Assembly (NCBI GenBank): GCA_035506575.1
Contig: DATJPD010000083.1
Location: forward strand, 1 to 64,000
Reading direction: 5' to 3'
Length of the DNA: 64,000 nucleotides
Origin: DATJPD01 sp035506575
GTDB lineage: Bacteria > Pseudomonadota > Alphaproteobacteria > CACIAM-22H2
Each line of letters opens with the position of its first letter. Positions within the stretch are counted from its first letter, which is position 1. The position numbers and the translations under genes were made by a program. Positions 33,498 through 41,711 of this stretch are shown here, piece by piece. The notes beneath the pieces were generated by a model that did not search any database, was not told the DNA's origin, and was given only the letters and a program-made list of their open reading frames with translations.

Positions 33498-35282
33498 GTG
33501 ACGGATATCGGCCCCATGGCGATCACCGCTCACACCGCGCGCCGCGCGCGACCCGGGACGGTCCACAACGCCGACATCGCGGCGGCCCTGGACGAGATCG
33601 CCGACATCCTCGAGATCGAGGATGCCAATCCGTTCCGCGTGCGCGCCTATCGCAACGCCGCACGGGTCGTCAATGAGCTGCCGACAGAGACCGCGGCCAT
33701 GGTCACGCGCGGCGAGAACCTTGCCGAGCTGCCCGGGGTCGGCAAGGACCTCGCGCAAAAGATCGGCGAGCTGGCGACGACCGGGACCACGGCACTGCTC
33801 AACCAGCTGCGCAGGAAGATGCCGCCGGCTCTGATCGAGGTGCTGCATCTGCCCGGCATGGGTCCCAAGCGGGTCAAGCTCCTGCATGACAAGCTGCACA
33901 TCCGGACCATGCCGCAGCTGCGCCGCGCGTTGAGCGACGGCCGCGTGGCGCGCCTGCCGCGCTTCGGCGAGAAGCTGGCCCTGCGCATCCAGCAGGCGGT
34001 GGCCGCCAAGGCCGCAACGCCCGGCCGGATGAAGCTCGCGATCGCCGCCCAATATGCCGAGCCGCTTGCCGATCATCTCCGCAAGCTGCCCGAAGTGGCG
34101 CAGGTGGCGATCGCCGGCAGCTATCGCCGGGCGCGCGAGACCGTGGGCGACATCGATATCGTGGTCACGGCCAGGACGGCGGCTCCCGTGGTGGAGGCGT
34201 TCGTCCGCTATCCCGAGGTCGCCCGCGTGCTGGCGCGCGGGCCGACCAAGTGCACGGTGGTACTGCGCTGCGGTCTTCAGGTCGACATCCGCGTCATGGC
34301 ACCGGCGAGCTACGGTGCGGCCCTGGTCTATTTCACCGGCAGCAAGGCGCACAACATCGCGATCCGCCGCCTGGCGCAGGACCGCGGCCTGAAGATCAGC
34401 GAGTACGGCGTCTTCCGCGGCCGCCGGCGCGTGGCCGGCGACAGCGAGGAGTCCGTGTACCGGGCGATCGGCCTGCCGTTCATCGAGCCCGAGTTGCGCG
34501 AAGACCGCGGCGAGATCGAAGCGGCGCGCACCAAGGCACTGCCCGACCTGGTGACGCTTCCTGACATCCGCGGCGACCTTCACGCACACACGACCGCGAC
34601 CGACGGCCGCAACAGCCTGCGCGAGATGGTCGACGGGGCGAAAGAGCGCGGCTACGAATACGTCGCGATCACCGAGCATTCGCGGCATGTGACGGTCGCG
34701 CACGGGCTCGACGTGGCGCGCCTGAAGCGCCAGATCGCGCAGATCGAGGCGCTCAATCGGCAGAACCCAGGCATCGCGGTCCTGAAAGGCATCGAGGTCG
34801 ACATCCTGGATGACGGCCGCCTCGATCTGCCGGATACGATCCTGGGGCAGCTGGACCTGGTGATCGCCGCCGTGCACAGCAAGTTCGCGCTCGCCCGCGA
34901 CGAGCAGACGGGGCGCATCCTGAAGGCGCTCGACAACCCGCACGTGACCATGCTGGCGCATCCGACCGGCCGCCTTATCGGCGAACGCGAGCCGTATGAC
35001 GTGGACATGTCCGCCATCCTCAACAAGGCGAAGGCGTCCGGCTGTTTCATCGAGCTGAACGCCCACCCTGACCGCCTCGATCTCCTGGATACGCATTGCC
35101 GGATGGCGAAGGAGCTGGGCGTGCTGGTGAGCATCAACACCGATGCCCACGCCACGGCCGAGTACGCCAACATGGGCTTCGGCGTGGGGCAGGCGCGCCG
35201 CGGCTGGCTGTCCAAGGCCGACGTGCTGAACACGCGGCCGCTGCCCGAGTTGCGGAAGCTGCTGGCCGCGCGCAAGCGCTGA
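33498..35282 (+). CDS. polX: DNA polymerase X family with PHP exonuclease domain
   Basis: The 594 residues carry a helix-hairpin-helix 8-kDa domain (about 25-115), the nucleotidyltransferase palm with GSYRRARETVGDIDIVV holding the paired catalytic aspartates, and a C-terminal PHP domain (about 355-590) with GDLHAHTTATDG, ITEHSRH, AAVHSKF and INTDAHA metal ligands. It is a gap-filling repair polymerase with 3'-5' exonuclease activity. The GTG start abuts the malic enzyme stop. Base-excision repair under oxygen-limited or resting conditions is an inference from its operon. Confidence 0.92.
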   Translation: MTDIGPMAITAHTARRARPGTVHNADIAAALDEIADILEIEDANPFRVRAYRNAARVVNELPTETAAMVTRGENLAELPGVGKDLAQKIGELATTGTTALLNQLRRKMPPALIEVLHLPGMGPKRVKLLHDKLHIRTMPQLRRALSDGRVARLPRFGEKLALRIQQAVAAKAATPGRMKLAIAAQYAEPLADHLRKLPEVAQVAIAGSYRRARETVGDIDIVVTARTAAPVVEAFVRYPEVARVLARGPTKCTVVLRCGLQVDIRVMAPASYGAALVYFTGSKAHNIAIRRLAQDRGLKISEYGVFRGRRRVAGDSEESVYRAIGLPFIEPELREDRGEIEAARTKALPDLVTLPDIRGDLHAHTTATDGRNSLREMVDGAKERGYEYVAITEHSRHVTVAHGLDVARLKRQIAQIEALNRQNPGIAVLKGIEVDILDDGRLDLPDTILGQLDLVIAAVHSKFALARDEQTGRILKALDNPHVTMLAHPTGRLIGEREPYDVDMSAILNKAKASGCFIELNAHPDRLDLLDTHCRMAKELGVLVSINTDAHATAEYANMGFGVGQARRGWLSKADVLNTRPLPELRKLLAARKR

Positions 35283-35291
35283 AGGACGCCC

Positions 35292-36644
35292 ATGCTCAAC
35301 GCGAGCGAGAGCCTGCTCCTCACCGACCTCTATCAGCTCAACATGATGCAGGCTTACGAGGAGAACGGGCTCACCGATACCGCCGTCTTCGAGCTCTTCG
35401 TGCGCAAGCTGCCCAAGCGGCGCGGCTTCCTGATGGCGGCCGGGCTGGAGCAGGTCGTGGATTTCCTGGAGAACCTTCGCTTCACGGCCGAGGACGTCGC
35501 CTATCTCGAGCGCAGCGCCCGGTTCGCGCCAGCATTCCTCGCCCGCCTTGCCGAGTTTCGCTTCACGGGCGACGTCGATGCGCTGCCGGAGGGCACCGTG
35601 TTCTTTCCCGACGAGCCGATCATCCGCATCATCGCGCCGCTGCCGCAGGCCCAGCTCGTCGAGACCCGCGTCATCAACCTGGCGCATTTCGAGACCGTGG
35701 TGGCCTCGAAGGCGGCGCGCATGGTGCTGGCAGCACCCGGCAAGCAGCTCGTCGATTTCGGGTTGCGGCGCGCCCACGGGGCGGAGGCGGGGCTGCTGGC
35801 GGCGCGGGCGAGCTATCTCGCCGGCTTCGCCGGCACGGCGACGACCCTGGCCGCGCCGATGTTCGGCGTGCCCGTCTACGGCACCATGGCGCACTCGTTC
35901 GTCCAGGCACATGACCGCGAGGACGAGGCGTTCCTGCATTTCGCCCGGGCCCGGCCCGAGGGGCTCATCCTCCTGATCGATACCTACGACACGGAGCGCG
36001 CCGCCGAGACGGTCGTGCGCCTCTCGCCGCAACTGCAGCGCGAGGGCATCGCCATCCGCGGCGTACGCCTGGACAGCGGCGACCTGGCCGACCATGCGGT
36101 CAAGGTGCGGCGCATCCTCGATGCCGGCGGCCTCGACAAGGCGATCATCTTCGCCAGCGGCGGTCTGGACGAGGACGAACTTCTGCAGATCGAGGCCAAG
36201 AAGGCGCCGATCGATGGGTATGGCGTCGGCACCAGTCTCGTCACGTCGTCCGACGCGCCGGCGCTCGACTGCGCGTACAAGCTGCAGGAATATGCCGGTA
36301 TCGCGCGGCGCAAGCGCTCCGAGGGCAAGGCGACGTGGCCAGGCCGCAAGCAGGCCTGGCGCCGCCATGGCGCGGACGGCCAGATGAGCGGGGATGTGCT
36401 CACGATCGTGGGCGATGCGCAGCCCGGGCTGCCGCTGCTGTGTCCGGCCATGCGCCAGGGGCGCCGCGTGGCCCGCTTCCCGGACCTTGCCGCCGCGCGC
36501 CGATATGCGGCGGAGGAACTCGGTCGGCTACCGGCGCCGTTGCGGCGGCTGGAGCCGTGTCCCTATCCGGTCGAGGTGGCGCCTGCGTTGCGCCGACTGG
36601 CCGAGGACTGCGATCGCCGGCTCGCCGCCTGCGCCTCTCATTAA
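35292..36644 (+). CDS. pncB: Nicotinate phosphoribosyltransferase
   Basis: This 450-residue enzyme forms nicotinate mononucleotide from nicotinate and PRPP in NAD salvage. Family marks are LLLTDLYQLNMMQAY at the N-terminus, the FVRKLPKRRGFLMAAGLEQ stretch, DFGLRRAHG (substrate contacts), IRGVRLDSGDLADHA and GVGTSLVTS near the phosphate site. It follows polX by 9 nt in the malic enzyme operon. Coupling NAD salvage to a NAD(P)-reducing malic enzyme and an NAD-dependent PDH fits a redox-balancing role under the FNR box at 32007. Confidence 0.92.
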   Translation: MLNASESLLLTDLYQLNMMQAYEENGLTDTAVFELFVRKLPKRRGFLMAAGLEQVVDFLENLRFTAEDVAYLERSARFAPAFLARLAEFRFTGDVDALPEGTVFFPDEPIIRIIAPLPQAQLVETRVINLAHFETVVASKAARMVLAAPGKQLVDFGLRRAHGAEAGLLAARASYLAGFAGTATTLAAPMFGVPVYGTMAHSFVQAHDREDEAFLHFARARPEGLILLIDTYDTERAAETVVRLSPQLQREGIAIRGVRLDSGDLADHAVKVRRILDAGGLDKAIIFASGGLDEDELLQIEAKKAPIDGYGVGTSLVTSSDAPALDCAYKLQEYAGIARRKRSEGKATWPGRKQAWRRHGADGQMSGDVLTIVGDAQPGLPLLCPAMRQGRRVARFPDLAAARRYAAEELGRLPAPLRRLEPCPYPVEVAPALRRLAEDCDRRLAACASH

Positions 36645-36666
36645 AACTACGTAGTCCGCTGCCAAC

Positions 36667-36680
36667 TTGATTGAGATCAA
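36667..36680 (+). promoter_or_regulatory. FNR/FixK box (TTGAT-TGAG-ATCAA)
   Basis: The centre 36673.5 predicts a transcript from about 36715, giving a 25-nt leader with AGGGAG before the micro-gene ATG at 36740. Confidence 0.72.
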
Positions 36681-36739
36681 TGCCGGCGGATGCGATCCGC
36701 CGTTCCATGGCGCTACCTTCTCAAGCCAGGGAGCGCGTC

Positions 36740-36874
36740 ATGTTCGTTCTGACCAGTCTTACGGCTCTGGTGTCGGTGGTCACGTTGATGGTGGCCGGCG
36801 CGCGCACGGCCCGGCTCCGACCCGTTCCGGTCCGCTGCCGCACGCGGCGGTCATCAACCTCAGTTGAGCTCTAA
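36740..36874 (+). CDS. 44-residue single-helix membrane peptide
   Basis: ATG 36740 with AGGGAG eight bases upstream opens a 44-codon frame. Residues 1-21 are a hydrophobic helix (LTSLTALVSVVTLMVAG) followed by an Arg-rich tail, i.e. a small inner-membrane peptide with its tail in the cytoplasm. It overlaps the 3' end of the convergent micro-protein gene by 15 bp. It is credible mainly because an FNR box is correctly placed upstream. Function unknown. Confidence 0.5.
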   Translation: MFVLTSLTALVSVVTLMVAGARTARLRPVPVRCRTRRSSTSVEL

Positions 36875-37057
36875 CCGCGTCGTCTTCTTGGCGCGGGCAA
36901 GACGTGCCTCGAGACGCGAGGCATCCTGCTCGTAATCGTCCGCCAGCGCGTTCAGCTCCTCGGCCAGTCCGTCCGACGGCGCCAGTGTGGCCTGCTCGCG
37001 ATAGCGGGACGCGCGGTCCCGCAAATGCAACGCCGTCGACGTCATCACGTCAGTCAT
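36860..37057 (-). CDS. Helical micro-protein (family member E)
   Basis: This 65-residue protein has ALHLRDRASRYREQATLA and EELNALADDYEQDASRLEARL, the clearest example of the shared helical-hairpin pattern. A strong GGGAGGAC precedes ATG 37057. Its ATG overlaps the stop of the upstream gene F (ATGA), so the two are translated together. The order F-E is fused in the protein at 19966-20370. The C-terminal tail is basic (KKTTRLELN). Confidence 0.7.
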   Translation of the reverse strand: MTDVMTSTALHLRDRASRYREQATLAPSDGLAEELNALADDYEQDASRLEARLARAKKTTRLELN

Positions 37058-37233
37058 AGCGTCCTCCCAAAACTCCGAGCCGGAACCTGCTCCATGCGCT
37101 CCAGGGCTTCGGCTTCCTGCGCCAGTTGGAACGCAGATTCGGCCAGTCGCTGCTTCGTCGGCTGATCCGTCGCGCGCGCCGCCAGATGCAGCTTCTCGCG
37201 GGCTTGTTCGCGCAGTTCTTCGTACCGCTTCAT
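37054..37233 (-). CDS. Helical micro-protein (family member F)
   Basis: This 59-residue protein contains ELREQAREKLHLAARATD and LAESAFQLAQEAEALERM, nearly the same as residues 12-55 of the fusion at 19966-20370. GGAGGTGG precedes the ATG. It probably forms a complex with E, since they are fused elsewhere and coupled here. No FNR box is apparent in the 250 nt upstream; an AT-rich stretch near 37410-37430 may be the promoter. Confidence 0.7.
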   Translation of the reverse strand: MKRYEELREQAREKLHLAARATDQPTKQRLAESAFQLAQEAEALERMEQVPARSFGRTL

Positions 37234-37484
37234 CGCCCACCTCCGGCCCAGGAAGTGCGGCTGTCTACGTGGGTAGGCAACCCTCGATGGCAACGTGCCC
37301 GGCATCACCCGACAACGGTTGCATCATACGGTAAAAAGACAGGCCCCAGGATGACGAAATGAAGCCGTCCCGGCGCCTTCTCGAACGCGCAAAGTCGCCC
37401 GACCGCTTTTTATAAATATCAGAGGTTTAGCCGGTGAATCCTGGGGATAACTTCGCCGAATCCGTTTCCCCCGGTCTCCGTGGC

Positions 37485-38045
37485 TCAGGGGACCATATGA
37501 TGCTTGCCGGCGCGTTTGACCACCGTGGCCTGAAGGCCCTTCTCGCCGGTCTCGGCGGCGTATCGGATCTCTTCCCCAACCTGCAGGTGATGGAAGCCGT
37601 CGTTCGCGACGCTGTGCGCGTGAAAATAAACTTCATCGCCGGTACTGCTTTCGATGAAGCCGTGATCGGCAAACAGACGCGCGATCCGGCCGTGGGCCTC
37701 GGCCTCGTGCGCCTTGATATCGCCGCGCCGCGTGCGCGTCACGTCTTCGAGCCGGCGAGCGAGCGCGTTGAAGGCGTCGCGAACGGCGACATATACGTCT
37801 TCGTGGGCGTGATGTTCACCGGGATCGCGGTTCACCACGATCTCGGTGCCCGGCACCTTCGCATCGATGCTGACATGATAGAGCTTGCCCTTACGGTGGT
37901 GCCGGTGCGGCGCCTGTATCACGACGCGGCAACTCATCAAGCGGCCGTTGAAGAGGGTCAGCTTGTCTGCTTCCTCCTCGATTCGGGTCCGCACCGCGGC
38001 TGACGGGGGCATGTTGCGGAAGGTGATCTGAAGCGGGATTGGCAT
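37485..38045 (-). CDS. hpf: Ribosome hibernation factor HPF fused to a cold-shock domain
   Basis: This 186-residue protein has an HPF/RaiA (S30AE) domain in residues 1-100 (starting PLQITFRNMPPS, with the basic RHHRKGKLYHV strand). Residues about 118-183 (GRIARLFADHGFI, DEVYFHAHSV, VGEEIRYAAETGEKG) are a cold-shock RNA-binding fold. HPF proteins inactivate 70S or 100S ribosomes in resting cells; the cold-shock domain replaces the usual long-HPF dimerisation tail. The FNR box at 38098 predicts an 18-nt leader with GAGGGC. It should shut down translation during oxygen limitation. Confidence 0.9.
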   Translation of the reverse strand: MPIPLQITFRNMPPSAAVRTRIEEEADKLTLFNGRLMSCRVVIQAPHRHHRKGKLYHVSIDAKVPGTEIVVNRDPGEHHAHEDVYVAVRDAFNALARRLEDVTRTRRGDIKAHEAEAHGRIARLFADHGFIESSTGDEVYFHAHSVANDGFHHLQVGEEIRYAAETGEKGLQATVVKRAGKHHMVP

Positions 38046-38097
38046 GGTTGCCCTCTATGTTGCGCGCCGACTCTAGGCGGGCGCTGTCCGGCCGGCC

Positions 38098-38111
38098 TTG
38101 ACTTGAATCAA
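38098..38111 (-). promoter_or_regulatory. FNR/FixK box for hpf (TTGAC-TTGA-ATCAA)
   Basis: The centre at 38104.5 is 59.5 nt from the hpf ATG. A class II start would lie near 38063. Confidence 0.75.
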
Positions 38112-38131
38112 ATCGGGTGTCGGAAAGAAAA

Positions 38132-38183
38132 GCCCCGCGCCATCGCGGGGCCAAGTTGTCCGCTGCTGCGTTCGGCAGCGGAC
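38132..38183 (-). terminator. Tandem hairpins ending the fixK-like operon
   Basis: Two stems lie downstream of the small gene at 38195. GTCCGCTGC/GCAGCGGAC (38158-38166 with 38175-38183) comes first in the minus-strand transcript. GCCCCGCG/CGCGGGGC (38132-38139 with 38144-38151) follows and is trailed by a U-rich TTTTCTTT on the minus strand. The second is a standard intrinsic terminator. Confidence 0.7.
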
Positions 38184-38194
38184 GGGGAGGAGTC

Positions 38195-38362
38195 TCAGTC
38201 CAACGGGTCGAGGCAGTCGCCGAGGGCGAGGACGGGTGCCGTGTCCTCGGGCCGGCGTTCGTCAGAGAGTTTGCGATGCGCGCGGGTGACCGCCGCCGTC
38301 CAGGCCGAAAATCCGCGGAAGCGCGTGAGATGCGCGGTCACCGCTGTGCGTAAGGTCGCCAT
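38195..38362 (-). CDS. Small protein downstream of the FixK-like regulator
   Basis: A 55-codon frame (MATLRTAVTAHLTRFRGF...) lies 26 nt after the regulator stop and just before a terminator. Its first 30 residues look helical and basic; the tail is acidic and ends CLDPLD. It has only a weak ribosome-binding site. Its place inside the regulator transcript is the main support. Function unknown. Confidence 0.45.
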   Translation of the reverse strand: MATLRTAVTAHLTRFRGFSAWTAAVTRAHRKLSDERRPEDTAPVLALGDCLDPLD

Positions 38363-38388
38363 GGCAGCGTCTCATTCCGTCTCGTCTC

Positions 38389-39120
38389 TCAGGCCTCGCC
38401 GGCTTCGTCGGTCGACAGGTCTTCGAGCGCATCGCGCTTGAGGATAACGATGCGATGGGCATCCGGGGTATCGATAACGCGCAAACTGCGCAGGCGGGTG
38501 ATCAGGCGGCTGACCGTCTCGATGGTGAGGCCGAGATAGTCGGCGACATCGGAGCGGTTCATCGGCAGGTCGAGTTCGGTGCCGTCCTTGTGGCCGGCCG
38601 CCCTGCGGTCGGAGAGGGCGAGAAGGAAAGTCGCCATGCGCTCAAGCGCACTCTTGCGGCCGAGGAGGAGCAGGTGGTCCTGGGTGGCCGACAGCGTCCG
38701 GCTCACCAGGCCCAGGAAGTGGCGGCTGGCACGCGGATCGTTTTCGAGCACCGCATCGAAGCCGCGGCGGGCATAACGGACGAGCGTGACGTCGGCCACC
38801 GCCTCGACCGTGTGGCTGTAATCACGGCCCTCGGCGAAGCCGAAGAAGTCGCCGGGCATGAGGAAGCTGTTGATGTGGCGGCGGCCATCCGCGAGGAGGC
38901 GGATCTTGCGCAGGGCGCCGGTGACCACCTTGTAGACGTATTCCGCGGGATTGCCCTCTTCGATGATGGTCTTGCCGCGGGCGTAGGAAACGGTGGTGCC
39001 GATCCGGTCGAGGGTGGCGGAGGGGCTGGTCGCCGGGACCGGCCGCAGATGGGTGGGCCGGGCGAAGGCCGGGGCGCGGACAGGGCTCGAAGGGTGCTTG
39101 GAGAGAAGTGCCGTCGCCAT
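38389..39120 (-). CDS. FixK-type Crp/Fnr regulator
   Basis: This 243-residue regulator has a cyclic-nucleotide-like sensory domain (about 40-160) and a winged helix whose recognition helix reads DYLGLTIETVSRLITRL. Glu201, Ser204 and Arg205 match the E-x-x-S-R residues with which FNR reads TTGAT half-sites, so it should bind the many boxes in this window. No cysteine is present, excluding an FNR-type Fe-S oxygen sensor; like FixK it must be controlled by synthesis or proteolysis (probably by a two-component system). GGAGG precedes ATG 39120. No box was seen in its own promoter. Confidence 0.88.
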   Translation of the reverse strand: MATALLSKHPSSPVRAPAFARPTHLRPVPATSPSATLDRIGTTVSYARGKTIIEEGNPAEYVYKVVTGALRKIRLLADGRRHINSFLMPGDFFGFAEGRDYSHTVEAVADVTLVRYARRGFDAVLENDPRASRHFLGLVSRTLSATQDHLLLLGRKSALERMATFLLALSDRRAAGHKDGTELDLPMNRSDVADYLGLTIETVSRLITRLRSLRVIDTPDAHRIVILKRDALEDLSTDEAGEA

Positions 39121-39236
39121 GATCGCCTCCACCGTGTGAATGATGGGGGCACGCTACGCGGCGGTTCGCTTAACGAATATTCAGGAATACCACCTAGGGG
39201 TTATTACGTAGTCGATAGCCGAGCCCGTCCGGCGCA

Positions 39237-40577
39237 TTAGCCCGTTTCGGCGATGACGCGGTCGATGAGGCCGGCGAGGCTCGGCTCCCCGGCCTCGGCA
39301 AACTCATAGCGCGCGCGGATGACGGGCTTGGCGAGTCCCAGCAGAGAGGCCAGATCCAGGGGGCTCGCCGTCACCACCGCGTCGATCGGTGCGTGCTCGA
39401 TGGTCTCGCGCAGGGCTGCGAGCTGCGCCGCACCGTAACCCAGCGCCGGCAGGACCGGCCCGATATGCGGATAGCGGTCGAACACGGCCCGCACCGCCGG
39501 TGCCGCATAGGGCCGGGGGTCGACGATCGTGGCGCCGGCGCGCCGGGCCGCCACGTAACCAGCCCCGTAGGGCATGCCGCCATGGGTGATCGTGGGCGCG
39601 TCCTCGACAACGAGCACGCGTTTGCCGGTGAGGGTCGCCACACCTTCGAGCCGCACCGGAGAGGCCGCGCGCACGATGGTGGCCCGCGGATTGACCGCCT
39701 CGATGGCCTCGATCACGCGCTCGATATCTGTATCGCTCGCCGCATCGACCTTGTTCACCACGACCACGTCGGCCATGCGCGCGCAGGTCTCGCCCGGATG
39801 GTGCGTGGCGACCTGGTCCGGCCGCAGCGCATCCACGACAGTGATGTGCAGGTTCGGGCACACGAACGGAAAATCGTTGTTGCCGCCGTCCCACACGATT
39901 ATGTTGGCCTCGCGCTCGGCCACCTCCAGAATCGCGGCGTAGTCGACCCCGGCGAACACGAGATCGCCGGCGGCGATGTGCGGCTCGTATTCCTCGCGCT
40001 CCTCGGCCGTGCACGCGGCCGCATCGAGATCGGCACGGCTGGCAAAGCGCTGCACCCGTTCCGCGGCGAGGTTCCCGTACGGCATCGGATGGCGCAGCAC
40101 GGCGACCCGCTTGTCCGCCGCACGCAGCCGCTGCGACAGCCAGCGGGCGATCTGCGACTTGCCGCAGCCGGTGCGCACGGCTGTGACCGCGATGACGGGG
40201 CGCCGCGATGCCAGCATCGTGCGCGCCGGCCCGAGCAGCGCGAAATCGGCACCCTGCGCCAGGGCGCGCGCGGCGAGATGCATCACCTGCGCGTGCGGCA
40301 CGTCGCTATAGGCGAACACCACCTCGTCGACGCTGCGGGCGCGGCAGATGTCTTCGAGCCGATCCTCGTCTTCGATCGGGATGCCGTCGGGATAGAGCGC
40401 GCCCGCGAGGGCCGGCGGATAGCGGCGGCCGGCGATGTCCGGAATCTGTGCCGCGGTGAAGGCCACGACCTCGACGGCGGGGTCGTCGCGAAACACGACG
40501 TTGAAATTGTGGAAATCCCGGCCGGCCGCACCCAGGATCAGCACGCGCTTGCGACGGGGATCGCTCACTGTCGTCAC
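39237..40577 (-). CDS. Cyclic 2,3-diphosphoglycerate synthase-like GTPase
   Basis: This 446-residue COG2403-type protein has an N-terminal Rossmann-like part (RVLILGAAGRDFHNFN) and a P-loop GTPase domain (VRTGCGKSQIA; VWDGGNNDFPF; VVVNKVDAA as the N-K-x-D-like base site). In methanogens the family makes cyclic 2,3-diphosphoglycerate, a thermoprotectant. In mesophilic bacteria its product is uncertain. It is the last gene of the PDH operon (2 nt after the amino-acid dehydrogenase), so a link to carbon storage or glycolytic intermediates is inferred. Confidence 0.8.
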   Translation of the reverse strand: MTTVSDPRRKRVLILGAAGRDFHNFNVVFRDDPAVEVVAFTAAQIPDIAGRRYPPALAGALYPDGIPIEDEDRLEDICRARSVDEVVFAYSDVPHAQVMHLAARALAQGADFALLGPARTMLASRRPVIAVTAVRTGCGKSQIARWLSQRLRAADKRVAVLRHPMPYGNLAAERVQRFASRADLDAAACTAEEREEYEPHIAAGDLVFAGVDYAAILEVAEREANIIVWDGGNNDFPFVCPNLHITVVDALRPDQVATHHPGETCARMADVVVVNKVDAASDTDIERVIEAIEAVNPRATIVRAASPVRLEGVATLTGKRVLVVEDAPTITHGGMPYGAGYVAARRAGATIVDPRPYAAPAVRAVFDRYPHIGPVLPALGYGAAQLAALRETIEHAPIDAVVTASPLDLASLLGLAKPVIRARYEFAEAGEPSLAGLIDRVIAETG

Positions 40578-40579
40578 CC

Positions 40580-41686
40580 TCAGCGCCAGCGGTGCGTCGC
40601 CATCGCGGCGCGCACCCGCCGCTCTGCCAGCGCCACGGCCGCGGCGCGCGGCAGGGCGCCGGTGCGCTTCACCTCGTCCAGGACCGCGTGCGTGTTCGCG
40701 GCGATCTTCTCCACGATCGTGGCCAGTGCCGCCGATTCAGTGCCGCCGTGATACTCGACCGCGGCGCAGATCACCCCGCCCGCATTGGCGATGAAGTCCG
40801 GCAGGACCAGGATGCCGCGCTTGTGCAGCTGCGCCTCCGCCTCGGGCGTGAAGGGGATATTCGCTCCTTGTGCAACAAGACGGGTGCGCAGGCGGGCGAC
40901 GTTGTCGGCGCGGATCACGTCGGGACGTGCGGCGGGGATCCAGATGTCGCACTCGGCGTCGATGATTGCGTCGCGGTCGAGCTTCTTGCCGCGCGGATGG
41001 TCGTATAGCTTGCGCCCCTCGGCCTTCAGGCGGATCAGCGCCGCGATATCGAGGCCGTCCGCATCCGCCAGAGTGCCTGTCGTGTCGCTGGCCGCCACGA
41101 GGATGGCGCCGCGCTCGGCGAGGAAGCGCGCGGCGTGCTTGCCCACCGCGCCGAAGCCTTGCACCGCGACGCGGGCTCCCTTGAGCGTGATTTCGGCCGC
41201 GTCCTTGGCCGCGTCGATGGCGGCCGCGAGGCCGAGGCCGGTGGCGCCGATCTCATCCAGCGGGATGCCCCCGATCTCGCGCGGCAGCCCGACCGCCCGG
41301 CCGATCTCGTCCTTGACCCATCCCATGCACAGCTCGTCGGTGCCCATGTCGGGGCCGACGATGTAGTCCGTCACGTCGGCGATGACGCCGGCGAATGCGC
41401 GGATGAGCCTCTCCTTGTCCGCGGTCTGCATGCGCGGATCGCCGAAGATGACCGACTTGCCGCCGCCATGCGCGAGGCCCGCGGCCGCGTTCTTGAAGGT
41501 CATGGCGCGGGCGAGGCGGAACGCTTCCTCGGCGCTGACGTCGGGCGCCATGCGGCAGCCGCCGATCGCCGGGCCGCACGCCACGTTGTCGACCGCGACC
41601 ACGGCCTTGAGACCCACGGCCGGCCGGTGGATGTGGACGATCTTGAGCGGGCCTAGCTCATCGGCGAAACGGAACGGGTCGGGCAT
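40580..41686 (-). CDS. Glu/Leu/Phe/Val-type dehydrogenase
   Basis: This 368-residue enzyme oxidatively deaminates an amino acid with NAD(P). The substrate-binding region is VDNVACGPAIGGCRMA with catalytic Lys77 in LAHGGGKSVI, followed by a second catalytic Asp in VGPDMGTDE. The nucleotide fold is VAVQGFGAVGKHAA. Length and the GPAIGG signature point to the leucine/phenylalanine dehydrogenase branch rather than hexameric glutamate dehydrogenase. It follows E2 by 25 nt; it could supply branched-chain keto acids to the dehydrogenase complex or remove ammonia under redox stress. Confidence 0.88.
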   Translation of the reverse strand: MPDPFRFADELGPLKIVHIHRPAVGLKAVVAVDNVACGPAIGGCRMAPDVSAEEAFRLARAMTFKNAAAGLAHGGGKSVIFGDPRMQTADKERLIRAFAGVIADVTDYIVGPDMGTDELCMGWVKDEIGRAVGLPREIGGIPLDEIGATGLGLAAAIDAAKDAAEITLKGARVAVQGFGAVGKHAARFLAERGAILVAASDTTGTLADADGLDIAALIRLKAEGRKLYDHPRGKKLDRDAIIDAECDIWIPAARPDVIRADNVARLRTRLVAQGANIPFTPEAEAQLHKRGILVLPDFIANAGGVICAAVEYHGGTESAALATIVEKIAANTHAVLDEVKRTGALPRAAAVALAERRVRAAMATHRWR

Positions 41687-41711
41687 GGCATGTCTCCTGG
41701 AAAAGATGCGG

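Noticed and set aside
31743..36368. A 1541-codon antisense frame across malic enzyme, polX and pncB
   Set aside because: Same reason; all three plus-strand genes have catalytic motifs and proper junctions.
36648..36657. ACTACGTAGT palindrome near 36.65 kb and a similar ACTACGTAAT near 39.2 kb as a shared operator
   Set aside because: The two sites differ, lie in unlike positions (after pncB and before fixK), and are too short to separate from chance.
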